Below, in pieces: positions 18,258 to 26,974 of a stretch of 64,000 bases of DNA. Within the stretch, counting starts at the first letter, position 1. Each line of letters starts with the position of its first letter. Below the pieces are notes generated by a model. It searched no databases. It was given only the letters and a program-made list of their open reading frames with translations, and had not been told where the DNA came from. The stretch is from the NCBI GenBank assembly GCA_031278395.1, contig JAITKM010000007.1, positions 237,963-301,962 on the forward strand. Reading direction: 5' to 3'. This stretch comes from Deltaproteobacteria bacterium. Its GTDB lineage: Bacteria; Bdellovibrionota_C; UBA2361; SZUA-149; JAITKM01. Made by a program: the position numbers and the translations under genes.

Positions 18258-18669
18258 AATGTGTTTTTACAATTGGGCTGTATCATTGCCGTTGTCCCTT
18301 TGGGAGCTAAATATTTGCCAGCGCGAACAATAGATTCCACGGGAAAGTGCAAGCTGTTCTTCTATTCCACATTGCAATTCTGATAGAAGCAAACTGCGCG
18401 GGGTTTACCATATCCGGATTAAATACGCTATTTTATTCTTATCCTTTTTTATCTAGTATCGGAGTATACATTTAATAGAGAAAATATCGTTTGGGGTTAA
18501 CAATATGGATACCTCCGTTCAATAATACTTTTGAGAATTGGTTCATATAAAATCTTAAATAGAAAATACACAGAGTTACAGACTAACCTAAAGCAGTTAT
18601 TAATAATTATGCTACTCTTAAAAAATAACAGTTGCTTTTATTGGGCTAATTAATTATTTTGCGCGACAG
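18258..18669. other. Intergenic region between divergent genes, no gene found
   Basis: About 410 bp between divergently transcribed genes. Positions 18290-18430 are noticeably less AT-rich than the surroundings. They hold several small inverted repeats, including a 7-bp stem CTTCTAT/ATAGAAG with a loop containing TTGCAA. A small structured RNA is possible, but no known RNA family can be matched by eye. The remainder is AT-rich with nothing recognisable. Confidence 0.3.
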
Positions 18670-18706
18670 TTCAGGGGGATGATATTTAAATCATCCCCGC
18701 CCTGAA
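18670..18706. promoter_or_regulatory. Large hairpin/palindrome in the leader of the glycosyltransferase gene
   Basis: GGGGATGAT ATTTAA ATCATCCCC forms a perfect 9-bp stem, extended outward by TTCAGG and its complement CCTGAA. It ends 24 nt before the ATG at 18731. No T-run follows on either strand, so it is not a simple terminator. It may be an operator or a leader structure affecting translation. Confidence 0.5.
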
Positions 18707-18730
18707 AAAGAATAATTACAGACTATTGCT

Positions 18731-20041
18731 ATGAAAAAACTACTTATCTACACACATGATCTAGTCTGTAATGGTAGTAACAAACATTTGATTCGGATTT
18801 TGCCGCACCTACTTAAGGTATATGAAGTTATTTTGGTGATAAATCTAGAAGCTGAATCAGAAAAATTAATTAAGCATTTACCAAAACAAGCTAAGAATTT
18901 TAAAATTTTATTTTTAGAAAATACATCCTTTATTTCACCACTCAAACAGCTTGTTAAAATTATTAAGCAATACCAGCCAGTTTACGTATTATCCCTGCGC
19001 AATGAGGCTAATTTTGTAGCGCTTCTGAGTAAGCGGCTGATAATTGGTTTAACTAAGAGTGGGTTAGCTACCTGTCCTAAGTATGTTTGTTTGGTGCAAC
19101 AGCATTTTTCTAAACAATTCAAGTATGCCCGCACGGTTAAGGAACGGTTATTTTTAAAAACTTTGCTTAGATTATATAAATCTGCCGATTTAATTGTTTC
19201 AGCTAGTGAGGGGTTAGCTATAGATTTAAATAATTTAATCCCGAGGTTAATTAATAAAATTAAACCGGTTTACAACGCAGGTTTTGACGGCGATTACGCT
19301 AAATTAGAGGTCGCTAGCGTAGGTGATAGGTGGTTCAATGAAAAATCAAAACAGCTTGTTGGAAATTCTAAAAGGTCCAAAAAAATAAACTCAGGAAAGA
19401 AATTTGTTTTACCAGAGTTTAATTTTCAACCAGCCGCTCCAGTGCCGATTATTATTAGTTGCTGTAATTTAAAAGAGCATAAGAATTTAGAACTTTTGAT
19501 TCAGGCTTTTTCTATTGTAGTGAAGAAGCAACCCGCCAGATTAGTTTTATTAGGAATTCCTGCTATCCCACTTTTAACAAGCGTCGTCGAGCAGAAGGAT
19601 TTGTCTGCCGCTAAAATTTCAAAACTAGAGCTAGAATATATTGTCAAGCTTTCTGGCTTAATTAGCCAGTTAAAACTTGAACAAAGTGTCAAAGTTTTAC
19701 CATTTCAGAATAATCCGTATAAATTTTTTTCCAAATCGGATATTTTTGTTTTGCCTTCGCTGTATGAAGGGTTTGCTACAGTGCTAGTCGAGGCAATGAG
19801 CGCTAAGTGTCCAGTTATTGCGTGTAATTGTCAGTCCAGCCCCAATGAAATTATTGAGGACAATAAAAGTGGTTTTTTAATTGCAGTCAACAACGTTAAT
19901 GAGTTAGCCCAAAATATTTTGCTGCTTTTAACTCGTCCTGAATTACAGCAAAAATTTCGTGAAGAGGGGTTTTTAAGATCTCAAAAATTTTCAGCGGAAA
20001 ACAGTGTTGCCGGGTTAATTAAATTGTTGGATAAGCTGTAA
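18731..20041 (+). CDS. GT4-family glycosyltransferase
   Basis: 436 residues, GT-B fold. The C-terminal donor-binding half shows the family-4 pattern: PIIISCCNLKEHKNLELLIQ, then SDIFVLPSLYEGFATVLVEA with the E-x7-E motif, and CPVIACNCQSSPNEIIEDNK. It would transfer a sugar from a nucleotide-sugar donor to a surface polysaccharide, lipid or protein; the acceptor cannot be told. The central linker near residue 210 is basic and unusual. No other polysaccharide genes are adjacent. No clear ribosome binding site precedes the ATG, which lies behind a strong hairpin. Confidence 0.85.
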   Translation: MKKLLIYTHDLVCNGSNKHLIRILPHLLKVYEVILVINLEAESEKLIKHLPKQAKNFKILFLENTSFISPLKQLVKIIKQYQPVYVLSLRNEANFVALLSKRLIIGLTKSGLATCPKYVCLVQQHFSKQFKYARTVKERLFLKTLLRLYKSADLIVSASEGLAIDLNNLIPRLINKIKPVYNAGFDGDYAKLEVASVGDRWFNEKSKQLVGNSKRSKKINSGKKFVLPEFNFQPAAPVPIIISCCNLKEHKNLELLIQAFSIVVKKQPARLVLLGIPAIPLLTSVVEQKDLSAAKISKLELEYIVKLSGLISQLKLEQSVKVLPFQNNPYKFFSKSDIFVLPSLYEGFATVLVEAMSAKCPVIACNCQSSPNEIIEDNKSGFLIAVNNVNELAQNILLLLTRPELQQKFREEGFLRSQKFSAENSVAGLIKLLDKL

Positions 20042-20182
20042 AGAATGACCGCATTTGGTGTGGCTAATAACTTGGCTGTCGTTCCATCTATTAACTATTT
20101 TGGTTTAGTTAAAATAAAAATTTCAATTGTTATGTTTTTTAACTCTTCGGGCTGGACAGCTGAAAACCTGGTATTATCAAAT

Positions 20183-20211
20183 TTGACTAAAAAATTATTT
20201 TTCTATATAGC
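20183..20211 (+). promoter_or_regulatory. Sigma-70-type promoter of the tRNA-Gly gene
   Basis: TTGACT at 20183-20188 and TATAGC at 20206-20211 are separated by 17 bp. They place transcription start a few bases before the tRNA 5' end at 20225. This is the best sigma-70-like promoter I see in the window. Confidence 0.55.
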
Positions 20212-20224
20212 CCTACTCGCAAAG

Positions 20225-20299
20225 GCGAGAGTAATTCAGTGGCAGAATGCAAGCTTCCCAAGCTTGACGTCGCGGGTTCAATCCCCGTCTCTCGCTCCA
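20225..20299 (+). tRNA. tRNA-Gly (anticodon CCC)
   Basis: A full cloverleaf can be drawn. The acceptor stem GCGAGAG pairs with CTCTCGC and is followed by an encoded TCCA end. The D arm is ATTCAGTGGCAGAAT, the anticodon stem CAAGC/GCTTG encloses the loop TTCCCAA with anticodon CCC, and the T arm is GCGGG TTCAATC CCCGT. It reads GGG glycine codons. It lies between the glycosyltransferase gene and the convergent sigma-54 regulator gene. Confidence 0.95.
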
Positions 20300-20301
20300 A
20301 T

Positions 20302-21711
20302 TCACGACAAGCCATATTCCTTAATTTTATACAATAAGGCACGATGGCTGATTTCTAAAAGTTTTGCCGCTTGGGTCCGATTGCCTTTTGTTTGTTCTAA
20401 GGCTTTGAGAATCAACGCTTTTTCTATATCTGTAGTATGTTGCTTAATTGATAGATTCTTGGAGTTTTCAACTATGATTTGCTGAGTTAGAGGTATATAT
20501 TGAGAATTTTGTTGAGTTAAAATTTTATTCGATAAATCTTTAACCGTAATAATATTACCTGTTTTTAAAATCATCGCCTGCTCAAGACAGTTTTCCAACT
20601 CTCTAATATTACCTTGCCAATTGTAATTAATGAGGGCTTGTCGCGCCGTAGCTTCAAGAGTAGGTCGGGCAATCTTAAACTTGATAGCCTGTTTTTCCAA
20701 AAAATAATCGAGCAAAAGATTAATATCCCCCCGGCGTTCGCGTAGCGCTGGAACTTTAATGTTAATCACATTCAGACGATACAATAAGTCTTCTCGAAAA
20801 TTTCCCTTTTGAACTTCCTCTTCTAAATCTTTTAAAGTAGCAGTAATAATTCGCACGTCAATCGGAATTTGCTCTGAACTGCCAATTGGAGTAATAACTC
20901 GTTCTTGTAAGACTCTCAGCAGTTTTACCTGCAAGAGAAAAGGCAAATCGCCAATTTCGTCAAGAAAGATTGTGCCATTATTGGCTTCTTCAAATAAACC
21001 TTTTTTGTCTGACTTAGCATCAGTAAAAGAACCTTTTTTATACCCAAATAATTCACTTTCTAACAGCGTTTCAGGAATAGCGCCGCAATTGATCGCAATA
21101 AATTTATGGTCTTTACGAGACGAATTTTGATGAATAGCTTTGGCAATTAATTCTTTACCAGTTCCAGACTCACCAGTAATTAAAACTGTCGTATTAAAAT
21201 TAGAAATTTTAGTAATCACCTCAAAAATTTCTAATATTTTCGGGTCTTGAGAAATAATTTCCGAAAAATTAGATTTTGGCTGTTGCTGAACCTGTGGATT
21301 AGTATCTTTAAAATTTAAATGGCGCCTATTTTTCTTTAAAATAAAAAGTAATTCTTCTGGGCTAAAGGGTTTAGTTATAAAATCAACTGCCCCTAGACGA
21401 ATAGCTTCTAAAGCTAAATCTGAAATGCCACTTGCGGACATCGCAATAATTGCCCCTTTAAATTCTGATTTTTGAAGATATCTTAAAAAGGTTAGCCCAT
21501 CGATTTGAGGCATCTTTAAGTCAATTAAGAGAAGGTCAAAGTCGTTCTTGTCTTTGAGAGTTTGTAAAGCAGTGCAAGAATCTGAAGAAGTTGTTATCTC
21601 AAATTGAAACGCACTATCAGCTTTAGTGTTTTCGTGATTTAAAATGGCTCTTAGCGATTGAGTAATTGTTTCTTCATCATCTAAGATAAAAATTTTTTGT
21701 ATTATTTTCAT
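20302..21711 (-). CDS. NtrC-family sigma-54-dependent response regulator
   Basis: About 469 residues from the ATG at 21711. A receiver domain has its Asp in LLLIDLKMPQIDG. The AAA+ domain has Walker A GESGTGKE and the sigma-54 contact loop as GSFTDA (a variant of GAFTGA), followed by GTIFLDEIGDLP. The Fis-type helix-turn-helix is GNRTQAAKLLEISHRALLYK. It would activate sigma-54 promoters when phosphorylated; candidates are those at 2791-2808 and 54356-54369. An in-frame ATG at 21738 would add residues encoded by the intercistronic repeat, so I chose 21711. It follows the prepilin peptidase gene on the same strand. Confidence 0.92.
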   Translation of the reverse strand: MKIIQKIFILDDEETITQSLRAILNHENTKADSAFQFEITTSSDSCTALQTLKDKNDFDLLLIDLKMPQIDGLTFLRYLQKSEFKGAIIAMSASGISDLALEAIRLGAVDFITKPFSPEELLFILKKNRRHLNFKDTNPQVQQQPKSNFSEIISQDPKILEIFEVITKISNFNTTVLITGESGTGKELIAKAIHQNSSRKDHKFIAINCGAIPETLLESELFGYKKGSFTDAKSDKKGLFEEANNGTIFLDEIGDLPFLLQVKLLRVLQERVITPIGSSEQIPIDVRIITATLKDLEEEVQKGNFREDLLYRLNVINIKVPALRERRGDINLLLDYFLEKQAIKFKIARPTLEATARQALINYNWQGNIRELENCLEQAMILKTGNIITVKDLSNKILTQQNSQYIPLTQQIIVENSKNLSIKQHTTDIEKALILKALEQTKGNRTQAAKLLEISHRALLYKIKEYGLS

Positions 21712-21746
21712 AATGCTTAGGGGTCTCCAATAATTCAAGGAACCTT
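21712..21746 (-). repeat. Short intercistronic repeat, copy 2 (prepilin peptidase/ntrC-type junction)
   Basis: On the minus strand AGGTTCCTTGAATTATTGG is followed by AGACCCCTAAGCATT and the ATG. It begins 3 nt after the upstream stop codon. The TAAGCATT ending before the ATG is shared with the copy at 28680-28710. Confidence 0.6.
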
Positions 21747-21749
21747 CAG

Positions 21750-22415
21750 TTACACAATCAACTCAATTAATCTAAACATATAAACTATTGCAGCTAAGGC
21801 TAACCAAGGTCCAAATGAAATTTCAGTTTTACGGTTTTGCTTAGTAGCAAACATAAAAATTATTCCAAAAATCGAACCGAAAATCGAGCTTAAAAAGAAA
21901 ATAGCAAGTGTTGCTTGCCAGCCAAACCAAGTCCCGAAAAGTCCTAACAGTTTGATGTCTCCCATACCAAAACCTATTTTTTTGGTTATTAAAAAGTAGA
22001 GATAAACAAAAATAAACGGTATTCCCAAGCCAATCGCTAAGCCTAGCAGTGAATCATAAATACTTTGGGTTAGAGGTGGATCTAATTTGTAGCAGTAAGA
22101 TGAAATAAGACCTAAAATAAGACCAATAATTATACCGGGAAAATTAATTTTATCGGGAATGATTTTAAACTCTAGGTCAATAAAGGTAATCGCAATTAAG
22201 GTAGCGCTCATGACAAAAATTAAAATAGCGGTAATTATTGACTCAAAAGTGTAATAACTAAGGGCAGCAGTGGAAATGCTCAGCACTTCAATAAGCCAAG
22301 GCTGAAGCTTAGACAGATTTTTTTCTCTGGGCAGATGCCGAATATAAAGATTAATTAAATGTCCAATAATTAAACCGAGGATTATGATTAAAAACGCAAT
22401 TAAATAAATATCCAT
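21750..22415 (-). CDS. Prepilin peptidase, A24 family (TadV/CpaA-like or short PilD)
   Basis: 221 residues with six or so membrane helices. The two catalytic aspartates of A24 peptidases are present: one in ITFIDLEFKIIPDKINFPG and one in the GxGD-type motif GFGMGDIKLLG. It would cleave type IV prepilins or Tad prepilins at the cytoplasmic face of the inner membrane. The N-terminal methyltransferase domain with paired CxxC of full PilD is missing. Together with the TadE-like gene at 15747 this hints at a Tad-type pilus. Confidence 0.88.
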   Translation of the reverse strand: MDIYLIAFLIIILGLIIGHLINLYIRHLPREKNLSKLQPWLIEVLSISTAALSYYTFESIITAILIFVMSATLIAITFIDLEFKIIPDKINFPGIIIGLILGLISSYCYKLDPPLTQSIYDSLLGLAIGLGIPFIFVYLYFLITKKIGFGMGDIKLLGLFGTWFGWQATLAIFFLSSIFGSIFGIIFMFATKQNRKTEISFGPWLALAAIVYMFRLIELIV

Positions 22416-22461
22416 TTGATAAAAGTTAAATTCTTGTGTAAGTCAGTGTTACTACGAATCT

Positions 22462-22484
22462 AGGTCTGCAAATTTTGCAGACCT
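22462..22484. promoter_or_regulatory. Perfect palindrome between divergent genes
   Basis: AGGTCTGCAA ATT TTGCAGACCT is a perfect 10-bp inverted repeat with a 3-bp centre. It lies between the prepilin peptidase gene (start 22415, minus) and the gene at 22530 (plus). A dimeric regulator operator is one reading; a leader hairpin is another. Confidence 0.5.
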
Positions 22485-22529
22485 CCCTATATAGATATTT
22501 GTTGTTTAAAGCTAGAGATAAATTTAGTT

Positions 22530-23003
22530 ATGGTCAAAATAAAGAAATTACAATCCACCAAGATTACCAGTATTCCAGGTGGGAAAGACCCCCTTTTATT
22601 AATTGAAGAATTTTTAACTCAACGGGGTTATCAACCTAAGTCTTGTTTGCAATTTAAAAGCAACGAAGTTGTAACTTGGTCAGTTCCAATTAATGAAGAA
22701 GATGAGCTTGAGATTACTTTGGAAAAATTAAACCAGCACACTCAAACAACAATTTATTTTGGGATTAATATTTTTGCAGTTCCATTGAAATATACTGAAG
22801 CTTTTTTAGCTTCAGCTTTAATTGTGGCTGATAGTTTGATTGGGACAAAAATTAGTTTGATTGATTACGATCTTGTGCTGAGCGTTACACATTATGTTTA
22901 TAACATGACTATCGAAGATTTAAATTATTTCTTTGAGTTACTCCTGAGCCAACAAGAACCTATAAAAAGCGCAATCCTTGAAGGCATGAAGTTAGATTTT
23001 TAG
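22530..23003 (+). CDS. Hypothetical 157-residue soluble protein, first gene of a membrane module
   Basis: No membrane segment or signal peptide. An alternating strand/helix pattern (LLLIEEFLTQRGYQPKSCLQ, then TIYFGINIFAVPLKYTEAFL and LNYFFELLLSQQEPIKSAIL) is loosely like YbjN or type III chaperone folds, but I cannot claim membership. It is linked to the next gene by an intercistronic repeat that starts inside its stop codon, so the four genes 22530-25689 very likely form an operon. Function unknown. Confidence 0.7.
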   Translation: MVKIKKLQSTKITSIPGGKDPLLLIEEFLTQRGYQPKSCLQFKSNEVVTWSVPINEEDELEITLEKLNQHTQTTIYFGINIFAVPLKYTEAFLASALIVADSLIGTKISLIDYDLVLSVTHYVYNMTIEDLNYFFELLLSQQEPIKSAILEGMKLDF

Positions 23004-23030
23004 GTCACCTGAAATACTAGAGATACCCCA
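23002..23030 (+). repeat. Short intercistronic repeat, copy 3
   Basis: AGGTCACCTGAAATACTAG followed by AGATACCCCAT begins within the TAG stop of the gene before and ends at the ATG at 23032. It matches the copy at 7511 in most positions. Confidence 0.6.
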
Positions 23031-23031
23031 T

Positions 23032-24030
23032 ATGTCGCAACTTAAAAATAAAATTATAGTTTTTTTTACTTTCATTGGAGGTTTATATTTTTTTCTTGAA
23101 TATATTCTACCTGAAAAATGGCAACTCATTGGTTATGAAATAGAGTTTGGCAAATATCATGATCAAATCACTCAAGGCGTCATTATTTTAAGCTTAATGA
23201 CTATTGGTTTAGGAATTATTAATATCTTTATGACGCACGGGGCAATAATTCTAAAAAGTAGACCACATTGGATAAATTCTTTGGTTTTATTACTGAGTTT
23301 TCTGATAACTGCATTTTATTTAACCTCTGATTTTATCGCTCAAGAAAAAAAAAATTATACTATAGCTAGGTTTGAAAATTTAGAACTTTTTGTGAAAACT
23401 GTAGTTGAAGATTACGAAACTAAACAAAGCGCGCCTTTGCCTAGACTACAAGCTTTAATTATCAGCCTCGAAAAAGAGCGATCTCCAGAATTAAATGCTG
23501 CTATTAATTCTAGCATTTCAGAGACTAAAATTTTAATGCGAGAACTAGAAGTTAACAACGCAGTTAAGAATAATCTACATTCACAAAAAGAAATTTTAAT
23601 TGTGGCGCTTCAAGGGTTAACTAAACAAGTGGCTCGGCTTGCTCAAATAAATTACGAAAAAGACAAGGCACAACTTGTTTCAAGCTTTATTAAAAATAGT
23701 CTTTTTATTCCGCTGGGTTCGGCAATGTTTTCGTTGTTAGCTTTTTATGTAGTAACTGCCGCTTACCGTTCATTTAGAATTAAATCCTGGGAGGCGTTGG
23801 CAATTATGATACCAGCCCTGTTAATTATGTTGGGACAAATTCCACATGGACCAGCCTATATATATAGCGGACTTCCAGATATTAGAACTTGGTTGTTAAA
23901 AAACTTAAGTTCGCCAGCTTTTCGAGCAATATTTTTTGGTTCGGCTATTGCAGGTCTAGCTATGGCAGTGCGTATGTGGCTTTCCTTAGAAAAAAGTCCT
24001 GTGCAGGATGATGAGCAAGATAGGGGATAG
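23032..24030 (+). CDS. Hypothetical multi-pass membrane protein
   Basis: 332 residues. Three N-terminal membrane helices (about 8-25, 50-70 and 80-102) are followed by a soluble helical region of about 110 residues with coiled-coil character (LISLEKERSPELNAAINSSI). A second membrane block lies at about 225-320, including EALAIMIPALLIMLGQIPHG and AIFFGSAIAGLAMAVRMWLS. I do not recognise the family. The next gene follows after 9 nt and also encodes a membrane-anchored protein, suggesting one complex. Confidence 0.7.
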   Translation: MSQLKNKIIVFFTFIGGLYFFLEYILPEKWQLIGYEIEFGKYHDQITQGVIILSLMTIGLGIINIFMTHGAIILKSRPHWINSLVLLLSFLITAFYLTSDFIAQEKKNYTIARFENLELFVKTVVEDYETKQSAPLPRLQALIISLEKERSPELNAAINSSISETKILMRELEVNNAVKNNLHSQKEILIVALQGLTKQVARLAQINYEKDKAQLVSSFIKNSLFIPLGSAMFSLLAFYVVTAAYRSFRIKSWEALAIMIPALLIMLGQIPHGPAYIYSGLPDIRTWLLKNLSSPAFRAIFFGSAIAGLAMAVRMWLSLEKSPVQDDEQDRG

Positions 24031-24039
24031 TGTTAATTT

Positions 24040-24933
24040 ATGAATTACGGATTAAAATTAGATTCTCGATTGATTTTTTTGCTAGTGTTTATTGTTGTCG
24101 CTATCCCGCTAGTTTATGATTCTTCCATTAAACCTGCTAAAATGGAGACCGCTAATGTTACCTATCAAGAGCTTGAAAAGCTTGCCGAAAACCAAAAAAA
24201 TGGCAAGCCAGCTTTGGTGCTAATTGCCGCTGATTTAGCTCCTTCAACGCAATCCGAAAATGAGCCGCAAACTTCAGTGCTAATTGAGCATTTGTTGCGC
24301 AGAAGAATTCCTTTTGGCTTAATTTCTCTGATTCCGTTTGCAACTCCTTATCTAGAACAAATGCCCCAGGAGATTGTAACTAAGTTAGCTCAAGAGACAG
24401 GAGAAACTTGGGAATACGGTAAAGATTGGGTTAATTTTGGTTATCGACCAGGGTCGACTATTATGATTCAAAAATTTGCTAAGTCCAAAGACCTACACGA
24501 ATTTTTTAAAACTGATGCTCAGGCAATTCCGATGAAGAAGTTAGAAATTATGAAAGGGATTAAAACAATTCAGGACATTCCAGCTTTGATAGAACTAACT
24601 GGCACGGTTGGGGTTTTTAATGTTTGGTTACAGTTTTTTAGGTCGGATCAGCATGTACCAACTTTAATTCATGGTTGCACCGCAATTACAATTCCAGAAG
24701 CTTATAATTATTTTATTACCAATCAAATCTCTGGTTTGCTAGAAGGGGTAGCTGGCGCGGCATGGTATGAGGAATTATTAAGTGAAGTGTATCCAGCCCG
24801 CAAGCCTGGTCATGCGTTAAAAATTATGACTGCTTTGTCAATTGGCAATATTTTAATTATTGTTTTAATCGGCATTGGGAATTTGCAAGAGTTGTGGAAT
24901 TACTGGAAGAATAAGAGAACTAGAAATTTTTAG
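24040..24933 (+). CDS. Hypothetical membrane-anchored protein
   Basis: 297 residues. An N-terminal membrane helix (LIFLLVFIVVAIPLVYDSSI) and one near the C-terminus (LSIGNILIIVLIGIGNLQEL) flank a soluble domain of about 230 residues with a Rossmann-like start (GKPALVLIAADLAPSTQ) and the conserved-looking GYRPGSTIMIQKFAKSKDLH. The family is not recognised. Both ends anchored with a large domain between suggests a sensor or scaffold on one side of the inner membrane; that is inference. Part of the four-gene module. Confidence 0.7.
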   Translation: MNYGLKLDSRLIFLLVFIVVAIPLVYDSSIKPAKMETANVTYQELEKLAENQKNGKPALVLIAADLAPSTQSENEPQTSVLIEHLLRRRIPFGLISLIPFATPYLEQMPQEIVTKLAQETGETWEYGKDWVNFGYRPGSTIMIQKFAKSKDLHEFFKTDAQAIPMKKLEIMKGIKTIQDIPALIELTGTVGVFNVWLQFFRSDQHVPTLIHGCTAITIPEAYNYFITNQISGLLEGVAGAAWYEELLSEVYPARKPGHALKIMTALSIGNILIIVLIGIGNLQELWNYWKNKRTRNF

Positions 24934-24960
24934 AGGTCCCCTGAGATATTAGAAATACCC
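24934..24960 (+). repeat. Short intercistronic repeat, copy 4
   Basis: AGGTCCCCTGAGATATTAG followed by AAATACCC begins right after the TAG stop at 24931-24933 and ends 6 nt before the ATG at 24967. Confidence 0.6.
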
Positions 24961-24966
24961 TTAATT

Positions 24967-25689
24967 ATGAATTACACATTATTTACACTATCTTGGTTTG
25001 AAACTATTTTAGCTGGGATATCTGTGTTAGCAATTTATTCTTTTCTCTATCGGGAAAACAAATTTTACCGTTTGTTTGAGCATCTTTTTATTGGTATTTC
25101 TACGGCAATTGTAACTATTGAACCAATTAAAACTTTTTTTTGGCAAACAACTTTAAAACCGCTACTGGGTTTAGATCGTCTTGCATTTCCGGATGGTACA
25201 TATGTTGCGGATTACGATTTTAATTATTTGTTATTTTTAATTCCTATCTTTTTTGGTTCGCTTTATTACAGCATATTAGTTCCTAAATATAGTTGGCTGG
25301 CGCAAATCACAATTGGTTTTTTATTAGGGATTAGTGGAGGTATGGCTTTTAATGCAACCATGGTAGAAGTTACTCCACAAATTATTGATTCCTTTCGTCC
25401 ACTTTATATAAATCTGCCGGAGCAATCGGCGAGAGAAAACTTAATCAATAGTCTTAATAATATTTTCTTTCTTATAGTTTTATTTTCGACTTCTTGTTAT
25501 TTCTTTTTTACTTTTAAGCGCAAGCCAAACGGAGTGGTGGAGAAAATTTCAACTTCCGGACGTTGGCTCATGATGGGTTGTTTTGGGGCGTTTTTTGGCA
25601 CTACTATAATGGCGCGCCTAGCATTGTTAATTGAGAGATTGCAATTTATGGTTGACCATTGGTGGGTTGCTGTCATGGCATTGTTTTAA
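24967..25689 (+). CDS. Hypothetical multi-pass membrane protein, last gene of the module
   Basis: 240 residues with six or so hydrophobic helices, for example TILAGISVLAIYSFLYRENK, YLLFLIPIFFGSLYYSILVP and ITIGFLLGISGGMAFNATMV, ending in GRWLMMGCFGAFFGTTIMAR. I do not recognise the family. It begins after a copy of the short intercistronic repeat, as the second gene of this module does. Likely an inner-membrane partner of the two preceding proteins. Confidence 0.7.
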   Translation: MNYTLFTLSWFETILAGISVLAIYSFLYRENKFYRLFEHLFIGISTAIVTIEPIKTFFWQTTLKPLLGLDRLAFPDGTYVADYDFNYLLFLIPIFFGSLYYSILVPKYSWLAQITIGFLLGISGGMAFNATMVEVTPQIIDSFRPLYINLPEQSARENLINSLNNIFFLIVLFSTSCYFFFTFKRKPNGVVEKISTSGRWLMMGCFGAFFGTTIMARLALLIERLQFMVDHWWVAVMALF

Positions 25690-25788
25690 TTTGTTATGTT
25701 TTTTATGTTATTCAAAACCACGATATAATGAAAAAATTTGGAATAAGTTTGTAGTAGGGACACCGTATCATTTTACAAAATATAAATT

Positions 25789-26826
25789 ATGTTAAAAATT
25801 ACTGATACATTGCAACTACAAACGCCCCTGATTTTAGCTCCAATGTCTGGGATTACTAATGGAGCCTTTAGAAGTTTGATTTTTCGCGAAAATAAAATTG
25901 TAAATTCTCCGATTAATGTTTCCAATTCCCAGACTAATAATTTTCTAACTAACGTAGATCCTACATCTGAGATAGAAAATGCCGTCGGACTAATGGTTAC
26001 TGAGTTTGTTAGTGTCGAAGCGCTAATCCGCAATAATCAACGCTGCTTGCAAATGCTAAAATTTTTGCCAACAGAAAAGCCAATTGCCATTCAAATCTTC
26101 GGTTACGAAATTAATCATATGGTGCAAGCCGCCAAAATGGTCGAAGAATTTGGAGCAGACCTTCTTGACATAAATTGTGGCTGCCCGGTCCCTAAAGTTG
26201 TTCGTCGAGGTGGTGGAGCGGAACTTATGAGACAGCCCGGACATCTTCGCAAAATGCTGTCAGCCATAAAAAAAGAAATAAAAATTCCAATCGGCGTAAA
26301 GATTCGTTCTGGCTGGGATGAAGCTCATAAAAATGCAATTGAAATAGCAAAACTTGTAGAAGCTGAAGGGGCGAGCATGCTTACGATTCATGCTCGGACA
26401 AAAGTGCAGGGGTATAGTGGGAAAGTTGACTATAATATAGTAGAAGAAATTTGTAAAAGTATCTCAATTCCCACGATTGGTAGTGGAGATATTTGTGATA
26501 TAGAGGACGCTAAATTTTACTTAGGGTTAGGTGTGCGTGGATTAATGATTGGTCGAGCATCACTAAAAAATCCGTGGGTGTTTAAGGATATTTTCAATGC
26601 TTTGTGTGGGGCAGTTGAGCAGGAAAGTAGAAGTTATCAGGAAATAGTTAGGATTTTAAGAGATTATAATTTTTTATTGCAGAATGACCTTCCAGAAAAA
26701 GCAATTCTTGGTCGTCTTAAACAATTAGTTGCCCAAATTACAAAAGGACAGGTAGGCGGCACAAAATTGCGGGCTGCTTTGTGCCAAGCTAAAACGACTG
26801 AACAATTTTTTGAATTGCTATGCTAG
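25789..26826 (+). CDS. dusB: tRNA-dihydrouridine synthase (DusB-like)
   Basis: 345 residues, FMN-binding TIM barrel. Family motifs: LILAPMSGITNGAFRSL at the N-terminus, the catalytic-cysteine loop DINCGCPVPKVVRRGGGAEL near residue 130, then PIGVKIRSGWDE, LTIHARTKVQGYSGKVDY and PTIGSGDICD. It reduces uridine to dihydrouridine in the tRNA D loop. An insertion of roughly 30 Asn/Ser-rich residues follows SLIFRENK. It has its own leader (25690-25788). A degenerate copy of bases 26465-26601 lies just downstream. Confidence 0.92.
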   Translation: MLKITDTLQLQTPLILAPMSGITNGAFRSLIFRENKIVNSPINVSNSQTNNFLTNVDPTSEIENAVGLMVTEFVSVEALIRNNQRCLQMLKFLPTEKPIAIQIFGYEINHMVQAAKMVEEFGADLLDINCGCPVPKVVRRGGGAELMRQPGHLRKMLSAIKKEIKIPIGVKIRSGWDEAHKNAIEIAKLVEAEGASMLTIHARTKVQGYSGKVDYNIVEEICKSISIPTIGSGDICDIEDAKFYLGLGVRGLMIGRASLKNPWVFKDIFNALCGAVEQESRSYQEIVRILRDYNFLLQNDLPEKAILGRLKQLVAQITKGQVGGTKLRAALCQAKTTEQFFELLC

Positions 26827-26831
26827 TTTTA

Positions 26832-26955
26832 GGTTTTTCTGGTATGGGGTTACTTTTGTATATTGAATTTTTATATAATAATTAGTTAATTCAATATATT
26901 ATATTTTTATAAATCATTAAAAAAGTAAGAAAAGTAACCCCATACCAGAAAAACC
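26832..26955. mobile_element. MITE-like palindromic element, family A copy 1
   Basis: About 124 bp bounded by perfect 26-bp inverted repeats (GGTTTTTCTGGTATGGGGTT and on into ACTTTT, and the complement). The interior is AT-rich with no ORF. It begins 5 nt after the dusB stop. Close relatives lie at 40084-40211 and 44946-45059 and share the right-hand interior (ATCATTAAAAA, then ATAAGAAA). Confidence 0.85.
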
Positions 26956-26974
26956 CCAGAAAAACCAGAAAAAA

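Noticed and set aside
18290-18430. 6S RNA or another known structured RNA
   Set aside because: I could not draw the long closing stem and central bubble of 6S, nor the conserved loops of SRP RNA or RNase P; only small stems are present.
20045-20485. A 146-residue plus-strand reading frame
   Set aside because: It covers the tRNA-Gly gene and the antisense of the NtrC-type gene, has no ribosome binding site and no recognisable protein character.
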